Source of the DNA: VRUE01 sp963703335
Lineage (GTDB): Bacteria > Actinomycetota > Thermoleophilia > Solirubrobacterales > 70-9
DNA: 64,000 nt
Direction of reading: 5' to 3'
Assembly: GCA_963703335.1 (NCBI GenBank)
Contig: OY969812.1
Span: 2,899,557 to 2,963,556, forward strand
Shown: positions 56,416 to 64,000 of the stretch, piece after piece
How positions within the stretch are numbered: the first letter of the stretch is position 1
Layout: the number at the start of each line of letters is the position of its first letter
Program-made: the position numbers and the translations under genes
Notes under the pieces: generated by a model
The model's input: only the letters and a program-made list of their open reading frames with translations
Database searches by the model: none
What the model was told of the DNA's origin: nothing

Positions 56416-57660
56416 ATGGCCAGAATCCTGCTCGGCGTAAGCGGAGGGATCGCCGCCTACAAGGCGCTCGAACTGGCGCGCCTGGCCACAACCGCTGGCC
56501 ACGGCGTGCGCGTATTGATGACCGAGGGTGCGACTCGCTTCGTCGGCGCCGCTTCCTTCGAGGGGATCACCGGCGCCCCCGTCCTGCGCTCTGAGTTCGA
56601 GCGTGACCCGATGCGGGGTGCCTTCCCCGGCGATCCCGCGCCTGCCCACGACCCGATCGGCCACCTCGAGCTGGCTGCCAACTGCGACGCCTACCTCGTC
56701 GCCCCTGCCTCGGCCAACACGATCGCCAAGCTCGCCGCCGGCCAGGCCGACTCGATGGTCACCACCTCTTTTCTCGCCTGCGTCGCGCCACGGCTGATCG
56801 CGCCGGCGATGAACGACCGCATGTACGCCGACGCGGCGACCCAGGCCAACCTCGCAACCCTGCGCGATCGCGGCGTCAGCGTGATCGACCCCGACGAGGG
56901 CGCCCTGGCCTCGCGCGGTGAGCACGGCAAGGGACGCCTGCCAGACCCCGCCCGCCTCCTCGCCCGCGTCGAAGCCGAGCTGCCCACCGGCGAGCGCCCC
57001 TGGGACGGCCTGCGGATCCTGGTCACCGCCGGCGGCACCCGCGAGCCAATCGACTCCGTGCGCTACCTGGGCAACCGCTCCAGCGGCCGCATGGGCATAG
57101 CCCTCGCCGCCGCCGCCACCCGCCGCGGCGCCGACGTAACCCTGATCGCCGCCAACGTGAGCCTGCCGGCGCCCCCCGGGATCCATCGCATTGACGTAGA
57201 GACGGGCGAGCAGCTCGCCGCCGCCGCCCGCGCCGAGTTCCCCAACTCCCAGGTCCTCCTAATGGCCGCCGCCCCCGCCGACTTCAAGCCAAGCGACGTC
57301 GCCAGCGGCAAGCTAACCCGAGACTCGTCCCTAGACCTCCACCTAGAGCCCACCGAGGACATCCTGGCTTCCTTGACCGCGAACAGGACCGCGGAGCAGA
57401 CAGTCGTGGCTTTCGCCGCCGAAGCGGGCGAGAACACCGAGCGAGCAAAACAAAAGCTGGCACGCAAGAACGCCGACCTAATCGTCCTAAACGACATCTC
57501 GAACCCAGCCATCGGCTTCGAGAGCGACCAGAACGCAGTAACCCTGATCGACTCAACGAGCGACACCCAGGTCCCACAAGCTTCCAAGGACCAAATCGCG
57601 GACGCGATCCTCGAGAGAGTCGACCAGCTAAGAAGCAAGTCAGCCCGCTCGACCGGCTGA
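56416..57660 (+). CDS. coaBC: Bifunctional phosphopantothenoylcysteine decarboxylase/ligase
   Basis: 414 residues. CoaC half: ILLGVSGGIAAYKALELAR, active-site His in GHLELAANCD, PASANTIAKLAAG, PAMNDRMY. The segment where E. coli Dfp has its catalytic Cys (LACG) reads EGALASRGEHGKGRLP, with no Cys; this may be lineage variation. CoaB half: LVTAGGTREPIDSVRYLGN, SSGRMGIALA, and AFAAEAGENTERAKQKL. Makes phosphopantetheine for CoA. Codon use in the last 400 bp is richer in CTA/GTA than the rest. Confidence 0.95.
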   Translation: MARILLGVSGGIAAYKALELARLATTAGHGVRVLMTEGATRFVGAASFEGITGAPVLRSEFERDPMRGAFPGDPAPAHDPIGHLELAANCDAYLVAPASANTIAKLAAGQADSMVTTSFLACVAPRLIAPAMNDRMYADAATQANLATLRDRGVSVIDPDEGALASRGEHGKGRLPDPARLLARVEAELPTGERPWDGLRILVTAGGTREPIDSVRYLGNRSSGRMGIALAAAATRRGADVTLIAANVSLPAPPGIHRIDVETGEQLAAAARAEFPNSQVLLMAAAPADFKPSDVASGKLTRDSSLDLHLEPTEDILASLTANRTAEQTVVAFAAEAGENTERAKQKLARKNADLIVLNDISNPAIGFESDQNAVTLIDSTSDTQVPQASKDQIADAILERVDQLRSKSARSTG

Positions 57661-57744
57661 CCGGCGGGTGGCGCGGGGGCGGGGGGTCGAGGACAGCCCG
57701 TGGACTGCCCGCAGGCCCCCCGCCCCCGCGACAGGACCCGCCGG
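57661..57744. repeat. GC-rich inverted repeat after coaBC
   Basis: Left arm 57661-57686 (CCGGCGGGTGGCGCGGGGGC then GGGGGG) matches the reverse complement of 57716-57744 except for a short indel. No T-run follows. The right-arm 17-mer (57728-57744) is found inverted in the PyrK-PyrD linker. Confidence 0.8.
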
Positions 57745-57761
57745 CCAGAACGCCCGCGCGA

Positions 57762-57773
57762 GCTATACTCGCC
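57762..57773 (+). promoter_or_regulatory. Candidate -10 region of the rimP-nusA-infB operon
   Basis: GCTATACTCGCC with -10 TATACT (57764-57769), identical to the 12-mer at the mIHF promoter. No clear -35. About 70 bp of leader would precede ATG 57840, including a terminator. Confidence 0.45.
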
Positions 57774-57803
57774 TCAAGCTTTTGTCTCACCCGTAGTACC
57801 CGA

Positions 57804-57826
57804 AGTGGGCCTGGCCCACTTTTTTT
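57804..57826 (+). terminator. Rho-independent terminator or attenuator in the rimP leader
   Basis: AGTGGGCC (57804-57811) and GGCCCACT (57813-57820), then T-run to 57826; in practice a 6-bp stem with a CCTGG loop. It lies between the TATACT promoter and ATG 57840, so it must either end coaBC transcription or attenuate the nusA operon. Confidence 0.85.
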
Positions 57827-57839
57827 ACGGCCTCAACCA

Positions 57840-58079
57840 ATGGAAGACCTCCAGCAAGACATCCAGCAGCAGCTCCACGATCTCGATTCCGAGCTCGATT
57901 TGGTCGCGCTCGAGCAGCCGAGCAAGGAAGCGCTGCGCCTCTTCATTGACCACCCCAGTGGCGTCGACCTCGCGCTCTGCGAACGGGTCACCCATCACCT
58001 CAACCACCTGCGGGCCGACTACGCGCTGGAGGTTTCCTCGCCCGGCCCCAAGTACCGCAACCTCAAGGAGATCCAGTGA
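57840..58079 (+). CDS. rimP: RimP N-terminal domain only (short ribosome maturation factor)
   Basis: 79 residues: LDLVALEQPSKEALRLFIDH, PSGVDLALCERVTHHLNH, YALEVSSPGPKYRNL. This corresponds to the N-terminal alpha/beta domain of RimP (usual length about 150). The C-terminal SH3-like domain, normally after the ...VSSPG.DRPL motif, is missing: TGA at 58077-58079 overlaps the nusA GTG (58076). The position before nusA supports identity. Natural mini-RimP or lost domain is undecided. Confidence 0.75.
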   Translation: MEDLQQDIQQQLHDLDSELDLVALEQPSKEALRLFIDHPSGVDLALCERVTHHLNHLRADYALEVSSPGPKYRNLKEIQ

Positions 58080-59758
58080 GCAAAGAGATCGTCGAAGCAG
58101 TCAAGGCGCTGGAGCAGGAGAAGGGGATCTCCGCCGACAAGCTGATGGACGCGCTCGCCGATGCGCTCCTCTCCGCCTACAAGAAGACGCCCGGGGCGGC
58201 CAAATACGCCCGCGTCGATCTCGATCACGAAACCGGTGACTTCCGCGTCTTCGAACTGATCCTGCCACCCGAGCTGGAGGAAAAGCTGCTCGCCGAGGCC
58301 GCCGAGGCCCAGGAGGAGGAAGAGCGCGAAATCGACCCGGAGACGGGCGAGCTGCGCGAGCCGGAGGACCCCGAACTCGATCCAGAGATGATCGCTCCCT
58401 ACGAGGACCAGATCGAGACCCGCGACGTCACCCCCGAAGACTTCGGCCGCATCGCCGCCCAGACCGCCAAGCAGGTGATCCTGCAGCGGATTCGCGAGGC
58501 CGAACGGATGATGATGTTCGACGAGTACCAGGACCGCGTTGGCGAGCTGATCACCGGGATCATCCAGCAGTCCGACAAGCGCTACACGCTGGTTCAGCTG
58601 CGCGAGCGGGTCGAGGCGCTGCTGCCCAAGTCCGAGCAGGTCTACAACGAGCGCTACGACCACGGCATGCGGGTCAAGGCCGTGATCACCGACGTCTCCG
58701 ACTCGACCAAAGGCCCGGCGATCGTCGTCTCCCGTCGCAGCTCCGAGCTGATCAAGAAACTCTTCGAAATGGAGGTCCCCGAGATCGCCGACAAGCTGGT
58801 CGAGATCGTCGGCGTCGCCCGCGAGCCCGGCTACCGCTCGAAGATCGCGGTGATCTCCCACGCCGATGGGGTAGATCCGGTCGGCGCCTGTGTCGGACCG
58901 CGCGGCTCGCGCGTGCGCATGGTCGTCTCCGAGCTGCGCGGCGAGAAGATCGACATCATCCCCCATAACGACGAGCCCGCCCGCTTCGTCGCCAAGGCGC
59001 TCTCGCCGGCGCGCGTTCGCGAGGTAATCGTCGACGACGACGAGCGCCAGGCGACGGTGATCGTTCCCGACGACCAGCTCTCGCTGGCGATCGGCCGCGA
59101 CGGCCAGAACGCCCGCCTCGCCGCCCGCCTGACTGGCTGGCGGGTGGACATCAAGTCCGAGACCGAGTTCTCCCAGGAGGACCAGGACGTCGAGTACGAG
59201 GGCGAAGAAACCTTCGACGGGCGCTGCATGGCGGTGCTCTCCAACGGGCGTCGCTGTCCCAATGCTGCGATCGAGGGCTCGACCTACTGCGGCCTGCCCC
59301 AGCACCAGGCGCTGAGCCGTTTCGAGACCAACCAGATTGCTGTGCTGGGGGCTGTATCCGAGGCCGAGGTCGAGATCTTGGCTGATCCGGATGCGGATCA
59401 GGGCCAGGTTGATGAGATCGTCGCCAAGGCCGAAGACGAATTTGTTGAGGAGACTCCGGATGAGGGTTCGGAGGCCGAGGCCGCGGGTCCTGTCGCGGCA
59501 GAGGACTCCTCGTCCTCGCAAGCTGCGGGCGAGGAGCCCACCGCCACGCCACCCGCGGACGCGGCGTCAGAGCCTCAGGACGAGGCCGCCCAGGAATCCG
59601 CCGAAGAGCCTGCGGAGGAGCAAGCGCAAGATGAGACGCCAGCTGAATCCGCAGAGGAGCCGCAAGACGATGCGGGTGAGGAGTCTGTGGCGGAGGATGG
59701 AGCTTCGGAGGCTGACGCCGAGGCGGAGCCTGTTGCCGAGGAGGCAGAGCAAGCGTAG
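58076..59758 (+). CDS. nusA: Transcription termination/antitermination factor NusA with added Cys motif and acidic tail
   Basis: 560 residues from GTG 58076. N-terminal RNAP-binding domain with an acidic insertion (AEAQEEEEREIDPETGEL), S1 domain (ALLPKSEQVYNERYDHG, ITDVS), KH domains (VDPVGACVGPRGSRVRMVVS, QLSLAIGRDGQNARLAARLT). After KH2 a zinc-finger-like motif CMAVLSNGRRCPNAA...GSTYCGLPQH (residues about 384-410), then a low-complexity Glu/Ala/Pro tail to the end. The ending TAG overlaps the infB GTG. No ylxR gene lies between nusA and infB. Confidence 0.93.
   Translation: MSKEIVEAVKALEQEKGISADKLMDALADALLSAYKKTPGAAKYARVDLDHETGDFRVFELILPPELEEKLLAEAAEAQEEEEREIDPETGELREPEDPELDPEMIAPYEDQIETRDVTPEDFGRIAAQTAKQVILQRIREAERMMMFDEYQDRVGELITGIIQQSDKRYTLVQLRERVEALLPKSEQVYNERYDHGMRVKAVITDVSDSTKGPAIVVSRRSSELIKKLFEMEVPEIADKLVEIVGVAREPGYRSKIAVISHADGVDPVGACVGPRGSRVRMVVSELRGEKIDIIPHNDEPARFVAKALSPARVREVIVDDDERQATVIVPDDQLSLAIGRDGQNARLAARLTGWRVDIKSETEFSQEDQDVEYEGEETFDGRCMAVLSNGRRCPNAAIEGSTYCGLPQHQALSRFETNQIAVLGAVSEAEVEILADPDADQGQVDEIVAKAEDEFVEETPDEGSEAEAAGPVAAEDSSSSQAAGEEPTATPPADAASEPQDEAAQESAEEPAEEQAQDETPAESAEEPQDDAGEESVAEDGASEADAEAEPVAEEAEQA
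59483..59510. repeat. Partial copy of the GC-rich repeat in the nusA tail
   Basis: GCGGGTCCTGTCGCGGCAGA (first 20 bases from 59483) parallels GCGGGTCCTGTCGCCGCAGG at 54095; the first 14 bases are identical. Encodes AGPVAAED in nusA and AGPVAAGD in pyrKD. Short and in a low-complexity region, so chance is possible. Confidence 0.45.
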
Positions 59759-62004
59759 TGGCGAAAAAGCGGGTACACGAGATTGCGAAGGCGCAGGGGT
59801 TGGAGAGCAAAGAGGTTCTTGCTGCGCTTAAAAGTGCTGGGATTGAGGCTAAGGCTGCGGCTTCCAGTGTTGAGGAGGCCGATGCGCTGAAGGCGATCAA
59901 GGCGGCTAAGGGAGGCGGTGGTGCGGCTACGGCTACCAAGGCAAAGCCCGCGCCGGCGAAGGAAGAGCCGGTGAAGGCTGCTGCCGCGCCGAAAGCCGCC
60001 GCCAAGCCTGCGCCGAAGTCGGCGGGCGCTTCCAAAGGCCCGGTGCGCCCCGCTGGCAAGCCTTCCGCCGGGGGCGGGGGAGCTGCTGCCGCCGGTAAAA
60101 AGCGGCGCGTCGTGATCGATTCACAGGCTGCCCGTCGCGATCAGATGGGCGGGCCGCCGCCGCAGCGCCCGCCGCGCCGGCGTGGCGGCAGGCGCCGCCG
60201 GCCGATGCTGGAGGAGCCGCCGCCCAAAGTCGAGGCCGCCGAGCCCGAGGCGACCACCGTTCCCTCCGGCGCGACCGTGCGCGAGGTCGCCGAGTTGCTC
60301 GGCCTCGGCAGTGCCGAGGTGATCAAGAAGCTGATGACGATGGGGGAGATGGCGACCCTCACCCAGACCCTTACCGACGAGTCGATCTCGGCAATTGCCG
60401 ACGAGTACGACCGCAAGATCGAGATCCTCAGCGCCGCCGAGGAGGAGCCCGAGGCGCCCGAGTTCGAGGACACCGAGGAGGAGCTTGCCGATCGCCCGCC
60501 GGTGGTCACGATCATGGGCCACGTCGACCACGGCAAGACCTCGCTGCTCGACGCGATCCGCGAGACCGAGGTCGCCGCGGGGGAGGCCGGTGGCATCACC
60601 CAGCACATTGGCGCCTACCAGGTCCATCACGAGGAAAAGACGATCACCTTCCTCGATACGCCGGGCCACGCCGCCTTCACCGCGATGCGCGCCCGTGGCG
60701 CCAAGGTCACCGACATCGCCGTGGTCGTCGTCGCCGCCGACGACGGCGTCATGCCGCAGACCAAGGAGGCGATCGACCACGCCCGCGCCGCCGACGTGCC
60801 GATCCTGATCGCGGTCAACAAGATCGACAAGGAGGGCGCCCAGCCCGACCGCGTTCGCAACGAGCTTGCCGCCGACGGACTCACTCCCGAGGACTGGGGC
60901 GGAGAGACGGTCTACGTCGACGTCTCCGCCAAGACCCGCGAGGGCCTCGACAAACTGCTCGAGATGATCCTCCTGGTCACCGAGCTCGAGGAGCTCGGGG
61001 CCAACCCGGATGCGCCTGCCTCGGGCACCGTGGTCGAGTCCCAGCTCGACCCTGGCCGTGGCCCGGTGGTGACGATCCTCGTCCAGCGCGGGACGCTCGA
61101 GGTCGGCGACTCGCTGGTCGCCGGACCGCAGTGGGGCCGGGTGCGGGCAATGCACGACTTCACTGGCAGCCGGGTCGAGAGCGCCGGGCCGGGGATGCCG
61201 GTCGAGGTTCTCGGTTTCGACGGCGTCGCGGACGCCGGCGAGTTCGTGCACGCGGTTGAGAACGACCGCCGAGCTCGCCAGGAGGCCCAGGAGCGCGCCA
61301 ACCGTCTGAAGACTGAGCAGCTCGCCCGTCGCCAGGCCCGCAAGGTCAGCCTCGAGGAGGTCTTCTCGCGGGTTCAGGAGGGCGAGATCAAGGAGCTCAA
61401 CATCGTGCTCAAGGCCGATGTCGCGGGCTCGCTGGAGGCGCTTCAGGACGAGATCGCCAAGGTCCCCCAGGAGCAGGTCGGGATCAACATCATCCACTCG
61501 CAGACCGGTGGCATCAACGAGTCCGACGTGATGCTGGCCGCGGCCTCAGAGGCGATCATCATCGGCTTCAACGTGCGGCCGCTGGCCGACGCCCGCCGCG
61601 CCGCCGAGCGCGAGGGCGTCGACGTCCGCACCTACTCGGTGATCTACAAAATCACCGAAGACCTGCGCAACGCGATGGAGGGCATGCTCGAGGCGATCGA
61701 GGTCGAGCAGACCCTTGGCGAGGCCGAGGTAAAGCAGACCTTCAAGGCGTCCAAGGTCGGTCGCATCGCCGGCTGCATCGTCAACGAGGGCAAAGTCACC
61801 CGCACGGCGAGCGTCCGCCTCGTCCGCGAGGGCACGGTCATCTGGGACGGCAAACTCGGCTCCCTGCGCCGCTTCAAAGACAACGTGCAGGAAGTGGAGC
61901 AGGGCCAGGAGTGCGGCATCGTCCTCGACGGCTACGCTGACGTCAAGGAGGGGGACATGCTCGAGTTCTACGAGACAAAGCAGGTCGAGCAGACGCTGGA
62001 GTAG
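59758..62004 (+). CDS. infB: Translation initiation factor IF-2
   Basis: 748 residues from GTG 59758. IF2-N domain (VHEIAKAQGLESKEVLAALK), Lys/Ala/Pro-rich linker, then the GTPase: G1 MGHVDHGKTSLLDAI, G3 LDTPGHAAF, G4 VNKIDK, and the C-terminal initiator-tRNA domains (EDLRNAMEGML, DGKLGSLRRFKDNV). Delivers fMet-tRNA to the 30S subunit. The linker is shorter than in Streptomyces. 1 bp before rbfA. Confidence 0.96.
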   Translation: MAKKRVHEIAKAQGLESKEVLAALKSAGIEAKAAASSVEEADALKAIKAAKGGGGAATATKAKPAPAKEEPVKAAAAPKAAAKPAPKSAGASKGPVRPAGKPSAGGGGAAAAGKKRRVVIDSQAARRDQMGGPPPQRPPRRRGGRRRRPMLEEPPPKVEAAEPEATTVPSGATVREVAELLGLGSAEVIKKLMTMGEMATLTQTLTDESISAIADEYDRKIEILSAAEEEPEAPEFEDTEEELADRPPVVTIMGHVDHGKTSLLDAIRETEVAAGEAGGITQHIGAYQVHHEEKTITFLDTPGHAAFTAMRARGAKVTDIAVVVVAADDGVMPQTKEAIDHARAADVPILIAVNKIDKEGAQPDRVRNELAADGLTPEDWGGETVYVDVSAKTREGLDKLLEMILLVTELEELGANPDAPASGTVVESQLDPGRGPVVTILVQRGTLEVGDSLVAGPQWGRVRAMHDFTGSRVESAGPGMPVEVLGFDGVADAGEFVHAVENDRRARQEAQERANRLKTEQLARRQARKVSLEEVFSRVQEGEIKELNIVLKADVAGSLEALQDEIAKVPQEQVGINIIHSQTGGINESDVMLAAASEAIIIGFNVRPLADARRAAEREGVDVRTYSVIYKITEDLRNAMEGMLEAIEVEQTLGEAEVKQTFKASKVGRIAGCIVNEGKVTRTASVRLVREGTVIWDGKLGSLRRFKDNVQEVEQGQECGIVLDGYADVKEGDMLEFYETKQVEQTLE

Positions 62005-62005
62005 G

Positions 62006-62344
62006 ATGGCCGCTCCTCGCATGCGCCGCATCAACGAGGTGCTTCGCGAGGTGATCGGCGCTGCCATCGCCGACCTCAGCGACCCGCGCATCGGCTTCGT
62101 GACCGTGACCTCTGTGGAGACCAGCCCAGACCTGCGCGCCGCCAAGGTGCACGTCAGCGTGCTCGGCTCGGCGGAGGAGAAAGAGGCGACGATGGCAGGC
62201 CTCGCTTCCTCCCACGGCGTGCTGCAGTCGAAGATCGCCGCCGAGACGCGGATGAAGCGCACGCCGACGCTGAGCTTTCGCTACGACGAGACGGTCGAGC
62301 AGGGCATGCGGATCACCGAACTGCTCGAGGGGGAAGAGCCGTGA
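62006..62344 (+). CDS. rbfA: 30S ribosome-binding factor A
   Basis: 112 residues: RMRRINEVLREVIGAAIADL, DPRIGFVTVTSVETSPDLRA, AKVHVSVLG, and FRYDETVEQGMRITELL. A KH-like cold-shock factor in 16S maturation. Overlaps nrnA by 4 bp. Confidence 0.95.
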   Translation: MAAPRMRRINEVLREVIGAAIADLSDPRIGFVTVTSVETSPDLRAAKVHVSVLGSAEEKEATMAGLASSHGVLQSKIAAETRMKRTPTLSFRYDETVEQGMRITELLEGEEP

Positions 62345-63345
62345 GCGAGAGCGCCGGGGTGGCCACCGCGGGCATCGAGCAGGTCGTCAGTGAGCTGCGC
62401 TCGCGCGAGCGCTTTTTGCTCACCGCCCATGAGGGGCCCGATGGAGATGCCCTCGGCTCCCTGCTCGGCATGCACCACCTGCTCGGTCAGCTCGGCAAGG
62501 ACTCGGTGATGTTCATGGCGGCAAAGGAGTTCCCGCTGCCGATCGAGTACCGCTTCTTGCCCCTCGAGGAGGTCTTCCACGAGCCCCCGGCCGACATGGC
62601 CGACCGTACGGTGATCTTCCTCGACTGCGGCAACATCGATCGCATGCCGGTCGATTTCCTCAGCAACGGCGACAACTTTCGCATCAACATCGACCATCAC
62701 CACGACAACACTCGCTTCGCCGACGTCAACCTGGTCGAAACGAGTGCTTCCTCTACGGCCGAGATCGTCTACGAGCTGGCGGTCGCACTCGACGCCGAGA
62801 TCACGCCGGAGATCGCTTCGGCGCTCTACGTCGGCCTGATCACCGACACGGGCAAGTTCATGTACGAGAACACCAACGCCCACACGCATCGCATCGCCGC
62901 CGAGCTGATCGACGCGGGCGTTGCCGTCGATGAAACCTACCGGCGCCTCTACGAGCACGTGCCGCTCGAGAAGCTGCGCTTGCTCTCCCGTGCCCTGGAG
63001 GGCATCCAGCGCTTCTGCGGTGAGCAACTGATCGTCTCCTACATCACCGCCGCCGACTACGAGGCGAGCGGGGGCGGTGAGGAGATGACCGAGGGGATCA
63101 TCGATCACCTGCGCTCAATCGAGGGATGCAAGGTGGCGGCCATGGTCCGCGACCGGGGCGACCGCGGGCGCGCCGCGCGCAAGGTCAGCCTCCGCTCCAG
63201 CGGCGGCGATGTCGACGTCTCGGCGATGGCCCGCGTGCACGGTGGCGGGGGCCACAAACGCGCCGCGGGCTTCTCCACGGACCTCGAGCTCGACGACCTC
63301 GTCACTTTCCTCTGCGGCGAAGTCAAAGCCCAGCTCGGCCCCTGA
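62341..63345 (+). CDS. nrnA: DHH-family phosphoesterase (NrnA-like oligoribonuclease/pAp phosphatase)
   Basis: 334 residues from GTG 62341. DHH motifs: TAHEGPDGDALGSLLGMHHL, FLDCGNIDRM, NIDHHHDNTRFADVNLV, GLITDTGKF, and DHHA1 tail (VDVSAMARVHGGGGHKRAAG). Degrades nanoRNAs and 3'-phosphoadenosine-5'-phosphate. Coupled to rbfA; truB follows after 2 bp. Confidence 0.93.
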   Translation: MSESAGVATAGIEQVVSELRSRERFLLTAHEGPDGDALGSLLGMHHLLGQLGKDSVMFMAAKEFPLPIEYRFLPLEEVFHEPPADMADRTVIFLDCGNIDRMPVDFLSNGDNFRINIDHHHDNTRFADVNLVETSASSTAEIVYELAVALDAEITPEIASALYVGLITDTGKFMYENTNAHTHRIAAELIDAGVAVDETYRRLYEHVPLEKLRLLSRALEGIQRFCGEQLIVSYITAADYEASGGGEEMTEGIIDHLRSIEGCKVAAMVRDRGDRGRAARKVSLRSSGGDVDVSAMARVHGGGGHKRAAGFSTDLELDDLVTFLCGEVKAQLGP

Positions 63346-63347
63346 GC

Positions 63348-63998
63348 ATGGGCGCGGGCAGCGCAGGTTCCGTGCTGCTCTGCGACAAGCCGGCGGGCAA
63401 GACCTCGCACGACGTCGTCCTCGCGGTGCGGCGCGAACGCGGTGGCAAAGTCGGCCACGCCGGCACACTGGATCCGTTTGCCACGGGCTTGTTGCTGGTC
63501 TTGATCGGCCGCGCGACTCGCCTGCAGCGTTTTCTCGTCGGCCTGCCGAAGGTCTACGTCGCCAAGGCGAGGCTGGGCTGGCGCTCGAGCACCGGTGATC
63601 CCGACGGAGAGCTGATCGAGACAGGGCGGATGCCCGAGTCTCTGGAGCTGCCGACCGGCACCGTGCGCCAGCGCGTGCCGATGACCTCGGCGGTGCGGGT
63701 GGGCGGCGAGCGCCTCTACCGCAAGGCCCACCGGGGAGAGGTCGTCGAGACCCCTGAACGCGAGGTCGAGGTCTACCGGGCCGAGCTGCTTGGCCACGAT
63801 CCCGAGAGCGCCAAATTCGAGATCGAATGCTCCGCCGGCACTTACATCCGCACCCTGGTCGAGACCCTGGGTGACGCCTACTGCGCAGAGCTGCGCCGCA
63901 CCGCGATCGGCCCGTTCAAGATCGAGGACGCGGGCGGAGAGCTGAGCCTGGATCAGGTCGCCGAACTGGTCCCGGCAACCGCCGAGGCCCTACGATGA
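63348..63998 (+). CDS. truB: tRNA pseudouridine-55 synthase
   Basis: 216 residues from ATG 63348. VLLCDKPAGKTSHDVVLAVR, catalytic Asp in GHAGTLDPFATGLLLVLIG, CSAGTYIRTLVETLGD. It is short (E. coli 314) and ends after the catalytic domain, lacking the C-terminal PUA-like part. The next start ATG 63995 overlaps its TGA (63996-63998); ribF would be expected there, but only 6 bases are in the window. Confidence 0.92.
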   Translation: MGAGSAGSVLLCDKPAGKTSHDVVLAVRRERGGKVGHAGTLDPFATGLLLVLIGRATRLQRFLVGLPKVYVAKARLGWRSSTGDPDGELIETGRMPESLELPTGTVRQRVPMTSAVRVGGERLYRKAHRGEVVETPEREVEVYRAELLGHDPESAKFEIECSAGTYIRTLVETLGDAYCAELRRTAIGPFKIEDAGGELSLDQVAELVPATAEALR

Positions 63999-64000
63999 GC

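Overview
The window is high-GC actinobacterial chromosome, most likely from the Thermoleophilia/Solirubrobacterales branch. This is inferred from the actinobacterial order pyrR-pyrB-pyrC-carA-carB-(pyrD)-mIHF-gmk-rpoZ-coaBC, the actinobacterial IHF and CysO-like proteins, frequent GTG/TTG starts and ATGA-type gene overlaps. No 16S gene or marker search was available. No gene-free stretch exceeds 300 bases.

Layout. (1) 1-5.9 kb: surface-polysaccharide genes (GT2 glycosyltransferase tail, hexapeptide acyltransferase, flippase, epimerase, aminotransferase, polyprenyl-phosphate sugar transferase). All but the last are broken by single-base frameshifts, almost always +1. (2) 5.9-23.2 kb: an MFS transporter, a membrane-anchored propeller protein, and a 15-kb gene for a 5004-residue secreted multidomain protein whose C-terminal two thirds is an Ig-like repeat array with recent kilobase-scale duplications. 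(3) 23.2-27.2 kb: a transposase remnant, a sugar aminotransferase coupled to a LuxR-type regulator, an acetyltransferase and a glycosyltransferase. (4) 27.2-33.6 kb: a lipid-kinase-like gene, a DUF4258/DUF2283 pair, a GlxA-like copper radical oxidase and a low-GC secreted protein. (5) 33.6-37.4 kb, minus strand: metallo-hydrolase, phosphomannomutase, HIT protein, CorA-like transporter. (6) 37.5-41.8 kb: a SAM-I riboswitch with terminator in front of a threonine-synthase-like gene and a CysO-like sulfur-carrier gene, then a CDP-sugar pair and a VapBC module. (7) 41.8-46.2 kb: SRAP protein, hydrolase, tRNA-Arg, RNase Z, hypotheticals. (8) 46.1-57.7 kb: PyrR-controlled de novo UMP operon with a fused PyrK-PyrD, then mIHF, gmk, rpoZ, coaBC. 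(9) 57.8-64 kb: the rimP-nusA-infB-rbfA-nrnA-truB translation operon with an unusually short RimP and no ylxR.

Most notable: the SAM-riboswitch-controlled threonine-synthase-like/CysO-like pair, which may be a sulfur-carrier-dependent homocysteine synthesis system; palindromic repeats that sit inside coding sequences (pyrK, the PyrK-PyrD linker, the nucleotidyltransferase C-terminus, possibly the nusA tail); and the strong +1 bias of the frameshifts, two pairs of which share the same local sequence.
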